64,000 nt of DNA, taken from contig NZ_BMEL01000003.1 of the NCBI RefSeq assembly GCF_014636475.1, positions 372,001 through 436,000 of the forward strand, in the 5' to 3' direction. Positions within the stretch are counted from its first letter, which is position 1, and every line of letters starts with the position of its first letter. The position numbers were made by a program, and so were the translations under genes. Below, in pieces: positions 26,847-37,336 of this stretch. Source of the stretch: Halobacillus andaensis. Its GTDB lineage: Bacteria; Bacillota; Bacilli; Bacillales; Halobacillaceae. The notes below the pieces were generated by a model. It was given only the letters and a program-made list of their open reading frames with translations, ran no database searches and was not told the DNA's origin.

Positions 26847-26862
26847 TGTGATGAATTTCACT
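26847..26862 (-). promoter_or_regulatory. Fnr box with class II promoter for ywiC
   Basis: AGTGAAATTCATCACA on the minus strand matches nine of ten Fnr positions. TAAACT at 26825-26820 as -10 gives a start near 26813, with the box centre at -41.5, the same geometry as the narK and cNMP-fold promoters. Confidence 0.75.
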
Positions 26863-26884
26863 TATTAACGATTTCTTTTCTATA

Positions 26885-26911
26885 CAAAAAGAGCAGCCAT
26901 TTTGACTGCTC
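26885..26911 (-). terminator. Terminator after the DUF454 gene
   Basis: Stem GAGCAG with CTGCTC (26891-26896 and 26906-26911), extended by one mismatch-separated pair set, followed on the minus strand by TTTTTG. It overlaps the upstream flank of the ywiC promoter. Confidence 0.7.
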
Positions 26912-26933
26912 CTCATGATCAAACGATCATCCC

Positions 26934-27305
26934 TTATCGAATCGTGTTCAATGATAAAATAAACCAAGTAAAGTAGGCGGCAAGACCAATCAACAGGATT
27001 TTCACAAAAAATAAAGGAACGACAAACAACGCAGAATACAGGATGGAAACCCATAAAACCGTGACCCCGACAATTTTCGCTTTAAGTGGGATCCCACGGT
27101 GTTTGCGATAATCTTTAATATAGTGACCAAAATATTTATTCTCCAGCAGCCACCAATACATGCGGTCCGAACTGCGAAAAAAACATGCGGCAGCTAAAAG
27201 CAATAAAGGTGTGGTTGGAATTAACGGCAGCACGATGCCAAGGATCCCAATTGCTAAGGACAGCCAGCCGGAAATAAGAAGGAGCACTTTTTTTACGTTA
27301 CTCAT
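26934..27305 (-). CDS. DUF454 (YbaN-like) inner membrane protein
   Basis: A 123-residue membrane protein of the YbaN/DUF454 family. It opens with two adjacent helices around LAIGILGIVLPLIPTTPLLLLAA, then the conserved CFFRSSDRMYWWLLENKYFGHYI segment and a third membrane stretch near the C-terminus. The function of the family is unknown. The ATG follows GAGGTAAT. The gene has its own terminator. Confidence 0.85.
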   Translation of the reverse strand: MSNVKKVLLLISGWLSLAIGILGIVLPLIPTTPLLLLAAACFFRSSDRMYWWLLENKYFGHYIKDYRKHRGIPLKAKIVGVTVLWVSILYSALFVVPLFFVKILLIGLAAYFTWFILSLNTIR

Positions 27306-27392
27306 AATTAAATTACCTCACTACACTGAAGTCATCTTCTACCTTACCATAACAGGCGTTTAAAAGGTGAAATGCGTTGCAAAGCAATGAGT

Positions 27393-27650
27393 CTATATCC
27401 AATAAAGCACTCCAATGACTAGTAATATAGCCAGAACTGAGCTGGCACCCATCTCCCCTGCAGCATGAAAACCCGACTTTGCATTCCCTTTTCGATAAAT
27501 ATAATGAACTAATAAATATGTGCTCACGCCCATAAAACCCATGATCCCTATTTCCAAGTTCAATAACTCCTCCAGTAAAGGGTTTGTGATCCACCCAACA
27601 GATAACAAGATGATAAAAAAATAAAGATAGATCCTTTCCAGCTTCTCCAC
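27393..27650 (-). CDS. Small membrane protein, unknown
   Basis: An 85-residue protein with three predicted helices (residues 8-25, 33-50 and 66-84), the last ending in VLAILLVIGVLYWI at the terminus. I do not recognise the family. The start is GTG with GGGGAAG upstream; the first in-frame ATG is too far in to leave the first helix. It lies between the DUF454 gene and an unknown soluble protein on the same strand. Confidence 0.6.
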   Translation of the reverse strand: MEKLERIYLYFFIILLSVGWITNPLLEELLNLEIGIMGFMGVSTYLLVHYIYRKGNAKSGFHAAGEMGASSVLAILLVIGVLYWI

Positions 27651-27761
27651 CGTTTCTTCCCCCTTCTCAACCGGTACACTACATGTCCAAACTGGCCTTT
27701 CAATACTTCAGAAGCACCAAGCAGTATCAACGTGCCGATTATGGGGCCAACCGTTCTTTAT

Positions 27762-28226
27762 TTACATCCATTTCATTATGACTTGTAGACCTAACACGGG
27801 ATTTCGTATATTAACTAAGGTTTGGACTATCATTTCTAAATTTTCTCTATTTAACTTTTCAGGGGCAATCTGCCAAGTAAGATCCAACATTTCTATGATT
27901 TCGATTAATAAATTCTGTTCATCTTCATTTCCTGACATCTGCCAGCGACTAACGTCCCACACCCATAACTTTATTTCCGATAGACTTAGAGAATGGGATA
28001 AAAAAGCAGACAGTACTTGAATGACTCCTTGCCGTGAGACGTAAAGCTCCGCTTCATCCACATCTTCGTAAAACCAGCTAAGCAAGTGATAGATCCGTCG
28101 ATATCTCTCCATATGTCTAAGAGAAATCCTCGTTTCGTTTTCTACCCGCGATACTACTTCTTCTCTGCCTGTCCTACCATCTGCATAGCTTTGCAACAGA
28201 GGCAGTACAACCTGTTTCTCCCTCAT
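27762..28226 (-). CDS. Hypothetical helical protein, 154 residues
   Basis: I do not recognise this protein. It is soluble and predicted mostly alpha-helical, with aromatic-rich stretches (YRRIYHLLSWFYEDVDEAE near residue 42 and LWVWDVSRWQMSGNEDE near 86) and an acidic character. The gene has a good ribosome site (AAGGAAGAG before ATG). The 36-base gap to the next gene on the right (28263) suggests they are co-transcribed. The wording of the middle region recalls small immunity-type proteins, but no toxin gene is next to it. Confidence 0.6.
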   Translation of the reverse strand: MREKQVVLPLLQSYADGRTGREEVVSRVENETRISLRHMERYRRIYHLLSWFYEDVDEAELYVSRQGVIQVLSAFLSHSLSLSEIKLWVWDVSRWQMSGNEDEQNLLIEIIEMLDLTWQIAPEKLNRENLEMIVQTLVNIRNPVLGLQVIMKWM

Positions 28227-28262
28227 ATTATCTCTTCCTTAATCATTTTGCTTTAAACGATT

Positions 28263-28721
28263 TTATGCTGTCATCATAAATGTAGCAATTACTGAAACGA
28301 TCGGAATACTTGACGTCAGCGCGATTCCAATAAAGGTAAAGGTTGTAATCGCCTGCTTTTCCTCATTCTGCCCCGTTCCAACGGTCAGCGTTTCTTTGTT
28401 GGTTAAGACCATATTAATCACACCAAAGAGAAATATAGCCGCAATGATTAGGAGGGGCAAAGCCGCTTCTGTCCCTGACAAAGCCTCAGATAAAGAATCA
28501 ATCATTAAAAATCCAATCACAATTAAGATCACCGGAATAATTTCAACAATGGCTACACTTATGAAAAAGCGGCTGTTCTCTTTTTGCATGGCCTCCGCTC
28601 TTATCGGTGTCTTATTATCCATTTTCCTTTGAATGTCATTCATAAATTTTTTAAAACAAAATACAATTCCAACGACAGCAATTAGGCTTGCAGCTACAAA
28701 AATCCAGCTAGGTTTTAACAT
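28263..28721 (-). CDS. Four-helix membrane protein resembling duplicated ATP-synthase c subunit
   Basis: A 152-residue protein with four predicted helices arranged as two hairpins. The second helix reads FFISVAIVEIIPVILIVIGF, close to the ion-binding helix of F-type c subunits with its central carboxylate (here Glu at about 59). The fourth helix reads TFTFIGIALTSSIPIVSVIA, the same pattern with Ser in place of Glu. The glycine-rich packing motif of true c-subunit outer helices is not seen. The gene is not in an ATP synthase operon. It could be a proteolipid relative of unknown use. AGGAGG precedes the ATG. Confidence 0.6.
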   Translation of the reverse strand: MLKPSWIFVAASLIAVVGIVFCFKKFMNDIQRKMDNKTPIRAEAMQKENSRFFISVAIVEIIPVILIVIGFLMIDSLSEALSGTEAALPLLIIAAIFLFGVINMVLTNKETLTVGTGQNEEKQAITTFTFIGIALTSSIPIVSVIATFMMTA

Positions 28722-28934
28722 GTTATCCTCCTTAAACTTCTACTTTCGCGTATGTAATATTTTTGTTATTTAATTGACACATTTGACCCTAACATCTATA
28801 AAATTTTTCATCAATAGTCCCTATCTAAGAAATCTTAAATTCACATAAATAAAAAGGTGTTTTATAGAGCATATGATAAAATAAACACATCTCTAATTTA
28901 GGGAGCAACCAGGAATTTTAGGAGTGGACAATTA

Positions 28935-30101
28935 ATGGATAAAAAAGACATAGCCGGCATCCGCAGACAACTTAAAGTGGATAATGACTTACTGAAGATC
29001 ACTGACATCTTTAACGTATATATCATGAAGGAAACAACAGACATTTATCATCACCAGAGCCAGCCGTTCGAAATGCTGGACACCGATCAACAGGAACTGT
29101 TCATGAATAACTTTAAAAAAGTACTGTCCGGCCAGCTGGATGAAAAATTATTTGAACTGAAATTTCAGCGTGACGCCGAGAACAGCAGTCAATTTATTTT
29201 ACATAAAGGGTTATTAAGCAGTGAGGTCGAGGATTGGAAGGAACAGATGCTGCAGATGACAGAGAAAATGATTAAAGACCATCCATACGAAAAGGATGTT
29301 GTTATCACGTTCATTCGTGCTGAATACTTGAAACCTATGAAAAGCCGCAATGATGAAGCGGAGGAAAGTGAACGGGATGCCGTTTACTCCAATCCCTTTA
29401 TTCTTTGCAGCATCAACAAAACGGAAGAGCCCAAAAAAGAAATACAGTTCGACTATGTGGAAAAAGAATTTAAATACAAGATTGAAGTGGATCCAATTAT
29501 TGATTTAAAAAACCCAATGTCTGGATTTCTTTTTCCTACGATCACCGATGGAGCTTCAGACGTAAACCATGTGTTATATGCGGCAGGGAAAGCCAACGAG
29601 CCTGATTATCGGTTTATCGAAGAGGTATTAAACGGAGAAGAGATCATGACCGCGAAGGAAGACAAAGCGGTATTCGAGGAAGTCATTAAGGATGTCGTAG
29701 GGGACCAGCTCAATCCCTCCACCCTCGCCAACGTCTATGGAGAAATCAATCGTGTCGTTGAAGAAAATGAAGAAGAAGAAGCACCGAAGCTGGATTATAA
29801 AGACGTAGAACGTGTTCTGACACAAAGCGGTGAAAAAGTAGAGTCAGAAAAAATTAAAACGGCCTTTCAAAGAGTGACCGATGACGAAGGGTATGAGCTG
29901 AAAGCAAGCAGCATCGTACCGAAGTACAAATCAAAGTCTATCAAAATTAATACAAAGATTGCCAATATATCGATCAGTCCACAGGACCTGGAATATGTAA
30001 GACAGGTTAATTATAAAGGGAAACGCTGTATAATGATTGAAATTGAAGAAGACGCTGAAATTGATGGGTTTAAGATGCTGCCTGAAGCGTTCGGTGAATG
30101 A
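28935..30101 (+). CDS. DUF4317 family protein
   Basis: A 388-residue acidic, soluble protein beginning MDKKDIAGIRRQLKVDNDLL, the DUF4317 signature. It continues with a mixed domain containing NPFILCSINKTEEPK near residue 152 and a C-terminal part rich in charged residues. The function of the family is not known; members occur in many Firmicutes. AGGAGTGG precedes the ATG. It is a single gene, followed by a composite repeat rather than a plain terminator. Confidence 0.85.
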   Translation: MDKKDIAGIRRQLKVDNDLLKITDIFNVYIMKETTDIYHHQSQPFEMLDTDQQELFMNNFKKVLSGQLDEKLFELKFQRDAENSSQFILHKGLLSSEVEDWKEQMLQMTEKMIKDHPYEKDVVITFIRAEYLKPMKSRNDEAEESERDAVYSNPFILCSINKTEEPKKEIQFDYVEKEFKYKIEVDPIIDLKNPMSGFLFPTITDGASDVNHVLYAAGKANEPDYRFIEEVLNGEEIMTAKEDKAVFEEVIKDVVGDQLNPSTLANVYGEINRVVEENEEEEAPKLDYKDVERVLTQSGEKVESEKIKTAFQRVTDDEGYELKASSIVPKYKSKSIKINTKIANISISPQDLEYVRQVNYKGKRCIMIEIEEDAEIDGFKMLPEAFGE

Positions 30102-30120
30102 TTTTTGATGAAGCAGAACA

Positions 30121-30355
30121 GGCTGGGACAAAACTGAATAAATCATAAAATAATCCGAACGATTTTCTAGAAATCAGTTCGGATTATTTATGTTAAAGCG
30201 AATTTACACCTCGCTCCGTCAAAATACTTCGCTTTCCTGCGGGATCTTCGGCTCGCGCTGTTCCCACAGGAGTCTGCGTATTTTGACTACGCTAATGATC
30301 TGACTTTATACTAATATTCTCATTTTGACATCACGGTTTTATTTATGTCCCAGCC
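30121..30355. repeat. Composite intergenic repeat with GGCTGGGACA ends (contains palindromic element copy C)
   Basis: A 235-bp element bounded by perfect 10-bp inverted ends (30121-30130 and 30346-30355). Inside are a hairpin with 12-bp arms (30149-30160 and 30177-30188, loop itself nearly palindromic) and copy C of the long palindrome family: 10-bp arms 30218-30227 and 30278-30287 around CTTTCCTGCGGG...CCCACAGGAGTCT. GGCTGGGACA ends resemble intergenic repeats common in Firmicutes. No transposase is encoded. Confidence 0.85.
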
Positions 30356-30417
30356 ACTTTGTAGTTGATTACAACTATACCTACCTCATTGCTGACTAAC
30401 AGGGAAGGTCAAGTTCC

Positions 30418-30611
30418 TCACTCATCTAACTCTACAACTCTGGCTACTCTCCCCTCACATCTTTTGCACTTACCTCCCAGAATGATACCGGATGAGTGAT
30501 TACAAATTCTTTGATAGTGGATACACCGCTGCAATTTGATCAATAAACGTTATTAATAAGTTTACTTCCAATATCTTTAGGTAATGAAACCCATTTTTGG
30601 TTTGCTTCCAT
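30418..30611 (-). pseudogene. Decayed small zinc-ribbon protein gene
   Basis: From ATG 30611 (AAAGGG upstream) the frame gives MEANQKWVSLPKDIGSKLIN and three more residues, then a TGA at 30542-30540 where a Cys codon is expected. The same frame continues as SNCSGVSTIKEFVITHP, then a shift of frame is needed to read ILGGKCKRCEGRVARVVELD before a stop at 30418. The CxxC pair halves (one lost to the stop plus SNC, then CKRC) suggest a small zinc-ribbon protein of about 64 residues. One nonsense change and one frameshift show it is broken. The rest of the 30102-31030 gap holds the repeat and the katG control region. Confidence 0.7.
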
Positions 30612-30964
30612 TATTATTTACCCTTTTTCATTAAGCATTAATAAAGTAGTAACGTTTCTTATCCTCCATCCTCACCCTCACCGTTTTAACCTAATAAAAC
30701 TAGTATATTTTATAAAAACTCTCCCCTTTCACAAAGTTATCCGCAGCCCCTCATCCTCCAGAAATTCGGAAACCATTCTTTAAAACCGATAAAATATACT
30801 ATAAATTCAGTAATTTTGTTAAACTAATAGATAGACACCCATAATTTCTGCCACAATAACTTTCACACCTCTTAGAAGTTCATGCAAATCTATCATTTTC
30901 TCTACTGCCTAATTGAAAATAATTTCAAGAAACTGAGTATCTCGCTTTCAATTTAATTGCTTAT

Positions 30965-30979
30965 TTATTATAATTATAA
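30965..30979 (+). promoter_or_regulatory. PerR-like operator upstream of katG
   Basis: TTATTATAATTATAA agrees with the PerR box TTATAATNATTATAA at 13 of the 14 fixed positions. It overlaps a TATAAT (30969-30974 area) 52 bases upstream of katG, which fits repression by PerR and induction by peroxide. Confidence 0.75.
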
Positions 30980-31027
30980 TCTGAGAGCGATTATTATTTT
31001 ATTTTTCACATAAAGAAAGGGGAATGA

Positions 31028-33265
<2,238 letters not shown>

Positions 33266-33267
33266 TG

Positions 33268-33336
33268 AAAAACACCTTACCTGGATGCTTGAAGCGGATT
33301 GTTCGCTTCTGAGGCATCGGGTAAGGTGTTTTTTTA
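33268..33336 (+). terminator. Terminator of katG, symmetric
   Basis: AACACCTTACC (33271-33281) pairs with GGTAAGGTGTT (33320-33330), with an inner GAAGCG/CGCTTC hairpin and flanking A and T runs. It may also end the convergent rlmCD transcript. Confidence 0.88.
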
Positions 33337-33374
33337 TTTTGTGATGGGAAAATTAAAAAACGTCGCGTAATTTA

Positions 33375-34751
33375 CTACTTTCTTTTTAACCACGCCACAC
33401 ACTCTACATGATTCGTCTGCGGAAACATATCAACTGGCTGAACTTCTTTTGTCTCATATCCTCCATCCTCAAGAACACGCAAGTCACGCGCAAGTGTTGA
33501 TGGATTACAGGAGACGTACACGATACGTTCCGGCCCCATATCCAGCATCGCCTTCAACAGTTCCTCATCGCAACCTTTTCTTGGCGGGTCAACGACAATC
33601 ACATCCGGCTGCAGGCCCTGGCTGCGCCACCATGGCATAATTTCTTCGGCTTGTCCGACGTAGAATTCGGCGTTGTCCATTTTATTTAAGCGGGCATTCT
33701 TCTTTGCATCGGTTACAGCTTCAGGTACCACTTCTACGCCGTACACCTTCTTCGCTTTTTGAGCTAAGAATAACGAAATCGTGCCAATACCGCAGTAAGC
33801 GTCGATGACGGTTTCTCCGCCACGCAGGTCGGCATATTCTAGTGCCTGGTCGTAAAGCTTTTTCGTCTGGGTCGGATTGACCTGGTAAAAAGACTTTGGC
33901 GAGATCATAAACTTTACGTCGCCGATGGTGTCGTAAATGTATTCATCGCCCCACAGCACTTTCGTTTCTTTTCCTAAAATGACATTGGTGCGACCGCTAT
34001 TTATGTTATGAACGATCGACTTCACATTCGGGAAAGCGTCACGAATTTCATCGATGAGCTTCTCGTGGTGAGGAAGTTTTTTTGTGCGAGTGACGAGGAC
34101 GACCATAATGTCCTTCGTCGTTTGTCCGGTGCGTACCATAATATGACGCAGCACGCCGCGATGGTTTTCTTCATCATACGCATCAATTCCAAGTCGGCTC
34201 GCGATGCGGCGGACCGTTTCCACCATGCGGTCGTTCATTTCGTCTTGAATTAAACATGTATCCATATCAATGATGTTGTGGCTCCGCTTCTGATAAAAGC
34301 CTGTCATCAGCTGGCCGTCTTCTTTTTGCCCGACGGGAATTTGGACTTTGTTACGGTAGCGCCAAGGATCGGCCATACCGACCGTTTCATGAACGGGAAC
34401 GTGATCCAGGTGTGCGACTTTCTTCATCGCGTTTTTCACTTGATTGCGCTTCATCTCAAGCTGCATACTGTAGCTCATATGCTGCAGCTGACAGCCTCCA
34501 CACTGGTAATATACGTCACAAGGCGGCTCCACTCGTTCGTTGCTGGACTCTTCCACTTCCAGCAATTTACCGAAGCCGAAATTCTTTTTCACTTTCACAA
34601 CTTTGACTTGTGCCTTCTCTCCAGGCAAGCCATACGGTACGAACAAAGGATAACCATCCACTTTGCCGACGCCATTTCCTTCATGGGTAAGATCTTCAAA
34701 AGTTAATTCGATCGTTTGGTTTTTTTGTACAGGCGGCTTTGGTTTTGCCAT
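33375..34751 (-). CDS. rlmCD: 23S rRNA (uracil-C5)-methyltransferase
   Basis: TrmA-family RNA m5U methyltransferase of 458 residues; the B. subtilis orthologue modifies two 23S uridines. An N-terminal TRAM domain (about 10-65, [19 protein letters not shown]) precedes cluster cysteines [14 protein letters not shown]. The SAM site [16 protein letters not shown] (around 310) and VVDPPRKGC are followed by the catalytic nucleophile in [13 protein letters not shown]. It follows dgkB at an 86-base distance, as in B. subtilis. Confidence 0.95.
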   Translation of the reverse strand: MAKPKPPVQKNQTIELTFEDLTHEGNGVGKVDGYPLFVPYGLPGEKAQVKVVKVKKNFGFGKLLEVEESSNERVEPPCDVYYQCGGCQLQHMSYSMQLEMKRNQVKNAMKKVAHLDHVPVHETVGMADPWRYRNKVQIPVGQKEDGQLMTGFYQKRSHNIIDMDTCLIQDEMNDRMVETVRRIASRLGIDAYDEENHRGVLRHIMVRTGQTTKDIMVVLVTRTKKLPHHEKLIDEIRDAFPNVKSIVHNINSGRTNVILGKETKVLWGDEYIYDTIGDVKFMISPKSFYQVNPTQTKKLYDQALEYADLRGGETVIDAYCGIGTISLFLAQKAKKVYGVEVVPEAVTDAKKNARLNKMDNAEFYVGQAEEIMPWWRSQGLQPDVIVVDPPRKGCDEELLKAMLDMGPERIVYVSCNPSTLARDLRVLEDGGYETKEVQPVDMFPQTNHVECVAWLKRK

Positions 34752-34796
34752 TCATTATCCGTCCTTTTCATTTCGTAGCTGGGTAGTTCCTATTAT

Positions 34797-34833
34797 AACA
34801 AAAAACGCTACCGTCACTAGAACGGCAGCGTTT
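34797..34833 (-). terminator. Terminator after dgkB
   Basis: Stem of about 10 bp (34804-34813 with 34823-34832, one mismatch), followed on the minus strand by TTTTTTG. It overlaps the region just upstream of rlmCD. Confidence 0.8.
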
Positions 34834-34837
34834 ACGG

Positions 34838-35755
34838 TTAACAATTATCTTCTGGCTTTGATGAAAATTTATCCTCTGGAACGAAAAATTCCATGTGGCG
34901 ATATAGATTGACGAACTCTCCAGGGAGTAACCCGCCAAACTCTCCATCAATGTTTAACTGCATTTTTTCCTCAGTATGAACCTTCACACGGCTCGCTGTC
35001 GTATGAATGAATTTTGGGTGATTCAAATGGTTTCCTTGAATGGCTAGGGTAGCTAAACGAACAAACTCGGCAATGTTCATTTTTTCAATGATCATTAAAT
35101 CAAAAACACCGTCATCCATTTTTGCTCCAGGTGCCAGCTTCTCTAGTCCGCCTACGGAATTCGTATTAGAGACGAGAAACAGCATGACCTCACCTTCAAA
35201 TATTCGTCCATCATATTCCATTTCAACATAAGTCGGCCTTAAGGAAGGAAGCATTTCAATGCCTTTTAAATAATAGGCGAGCTGTCCAATCATCGTTTTC
35301 AGTTTGCTAGGCACTTCATATGAAATTTCGGTGATTTTACCGCCGCCGGCAATGTTCATAAAGTAATGGTCATTCACGCGTCCAATATCAAGGGGCGTTG
35401 AATAATCTTCTAAAATGACATCTACGGCTTTATGAATATTTCGCGGAACGCAAAGAGCGCGCGCAAAGTCATTCGTTGTTCCCACGGGAATAATGCCTAG
35501 CTTCGGTCTAAACTCCTGCTCCGCTATTCCATTAATTACTTCATTAATTGTTCCATCTCCGCCTGCAGCCACAACGACATCAAATTTTCTCTCCACAGCT
35601 AATTTAGCCGCTTCTGTCGCGTCGCCTGCACAAGTCGTAGCATGAGCTGATGTCTCATAGCCAGCTTGTTCAAAGCGCTGCAAAATATCGGGAAGAACTT
35701 TCCTTATAATCTCTCTTCCAGAGGTCGGATTATAAATAATACGGGCACGTTGCAT
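34838..35755 (-). CDS. dgkB: Diacylglycerol kinase, soluble
   Basis: Returns diacylglycerol to phosphatidic acid, recycling lipid from lipoteichoic acid synthesis. The 305 residues hold the lipid-kinase N-terminal domain with the nucleotide motif VVAAGGDGTINEVI (about 59-72) and PVGTTNDFARAL. LDIGRVNDHYFMNIAGGG and the C-terminal LNIDGEFGG pattern follow. The ATG follows GAGGGGG. The place after gatB matches the B. subtilis dgkB locus. Confidence 0.95.
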   Translation of the reverse strand: MQRARIIYNPTSGREIIRKVLPDILQRFEQAGYETSAHATTCAGDATEAAKLAVERKFDVVVAAGGDGTINEVINGIAEQEFRPKLGIIPVGTTNDFARALCVPRNIHKAVDVILEDYSTPLDIGRVNDHYFMNIAGGGKITEISYEVPSKLKTMIGQLAYYLKGIEMLPSLRPTYVEMEYDGRIFEGEVMLFLVSNTNSVGGLEKLAPGAKMDDGVFDLMIIEKMNIAEFVRLATLAIQGNHLNHPKFIHTTASRVKVHTEEKMQLNIDGEFGGLLPGEFVNLYRHMEFFVPEDKFSSKPEDNC

Positions 35756-35840
35756 AGTATGACCCCCTCATCCATCATGCTCAAATAACATCATAGCTCT
35801 TTTTGCGTCATTTGAAAACATTTTTGTATTCCATATGAAA

Positions 35841-35863
35841 AGCACGCACGGTGAGTGCGTGCT
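35841..35863 (-). terminator. Hairpin after gatB, probable terminator
   Basis: Nine-bp perfect stem AGCACGCAC with GTGCGTGCT and a five-base loop; the minus-strand tail is only TTTTCAT, so termination may be partial and let some transcription into dgkB. Confidence 0.6.
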
Positions 35864-35905
35864 CTCATTGTGGACGGAGAGGGCCGTACCCTCGCCGTAC
35901 TTTAT

Positions 35906-37336
35906 TTAGCGTTTATCCATTTCTTCTAAAATAATCTTATTTACCATTGGCGGATTGGCTTGCCCTTTCGTTTCCTTCATCACTTGACCTACAAGGAAAC
36001 CAAGCGCCTTATCCTTACCATTTTTATAATCTTCAATGGACTGCTGGTTGTTATCAAGAATGCCTGTAATAATTTCGCGCAGCTGACCTTCGTCAGATAT
36101 TTGAACAAGGCCTTTGTCTTTCACGATTTTCTCTGGATCGCCGCCTTTTTCAACGAGATCCCCGAAGACCTTCTTCGCGATTTTAGATGAAATCGTTCCA
36201 TCTTCAATTAGCTTCGTCAGCTTCGCTAGTCCTTCAGGTGTTAAGGCAAGGTCGCTAAACTCTTTAGCATGCTTGTTCATATAAGCAGAAACTTCACCCA
36301 TCAGCCAGTTCGAAGCCTGTTTGATGTCGCCGCCGGCTTCAATCGTTTCTTCAAAGAAATCGGACATTTCTTTATTATTTGTTAGAACCTCAGCATCATA
36401 CGCTGGCAGCTTCAACTCTTCAATGTAACGTTTCTTACGAGCATCCGGAAGCTCAGGAATTTGGCTGAAGATACGGTCTTTCCAAGCTTCATCGATGTGA
36501 AGAGGCACAAGGTCAGGTTCTGGGAAGTAACGGTAGTCATCTGATCCTTCCTTCACACGCATTAAGATCGTTTCCTTCGTTTGCTCATCGTAACGGCGCG
36601 TTTCCTGAAGAATTTCTCCTCCGGATAGAAGAACTTTTTCCTGACGCTTCTCTTCAAACTCTAACCCTTTTTGGACAAAAGAGAACGAGTTTAAGTTTTT
36701 AAGTTCGGTCTTTGTCCCAAATTCTTCTTGGCCGATTGGACGGATGGAAAGGTTCGCGTCACAACGCAGTGATCCTTCTTCCATCTTACAATCAGAAACG
36801 CCTGTATATTGAATAATATTTTTCAGCGCTTCTAAATAAGCATATGCTTCTTTCGGTGAACGAATGTCTGGCTCGGACACAATTTCTACCAACGGCGTAC
36901 CTTGACGGTTAAAGTCAACAAGAGAATAGCCATCGTCACTGTGCGTCAGCTTACCAGCATCCTCCTCCATGTGCAGACGAGTAATACCGATGCGCTTCTT
37001 CACCCCATCGACTTCAATATCAATGTAGCCATTTTCCCCAATCGGCTGATCAAACTGAGAAATCTGGTACGCCTTCGGGTTGTCCGGATAGAAATAGTTC
37101 TTACGGTCGAACTTCGTGTCCGTTGCAATCTCACAATTCAGCGCCATAGCGGCCTTCATTGCGTAATTTACGGCTTCTTCGTTCAGAACAGGAAGAACTC
37201 CCGGGTACCCAAGGTCGATCGGGTTAACGTTTGTATTCGGTGAATCCCCAAACATGTTTGGAGAAGGACTGAAAATTTTAGATGCTGTTTTTAATTCAAC
37301 GTGGACCTCAAGTCCAATCACTGTTTCAAAATTCAT
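35906..37336 (-). CDS. gatB: Asp-tRNA(Asn)/Glu-tRNA(Gln) amidotransferase subunit B
   Basis: The 476-residue tRNA-recognising and kinase subunit of GatCAB, which converts Glu-tRNA(Gln) to Gln-tRNA(Gln). It starts [20 protein letters not shown], the family signature. The catalytic cradle contains [16 protein letters not shown] and MEEDAGKL. The C-terminal YqeY-like tail starts near residue 330 and ends in [16 protein letters not shown]. The start overlaps the gatA stop by one base (TAATG), and GGAGG lies upstream. Confidence 0.97.
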   Translation of the reverse strand: MNFETVIGLEVHVELKTASKIFSPSPNMFGDSPNTNVNPIDLGYPGVLPVLNEEAVNYAMKAAMALNCEIATDTKFDRKNYFYPDNPKAYQISQFDQPIGENGYIDIEVDGVKKRIGITRLHMEEDAGKLTHSDDGYSLVDFNRQGTPLVEIVSEPDIRSPKEAYAYLEALKNIIQYTGVSDCKMEEGSLRCDANLSIRPIGQEEFGTKTELKNLNSFSFVQKGLEFEEKRQEKVLLSGGEILQETRRYDEQTKETILMRVKEGSDDYRYFPEPDLVPLHIDEAWKDRIFSQIPELPDARKKRYIEELKLPAYDAEVLTNNKEMSDFFEETIEAGGDIKQASNWLMGEVSAYMNKHAKEFSDLALTPEGLAKLTKLIEDGTISSKIAKKVFGDLVEKGGDPEKIVKDKGLVQISDEGQLREIITGILDNNQQSIEDYKNGKDKALGFLVGQVMKETKGQANPPMVNKIILEEMDKR

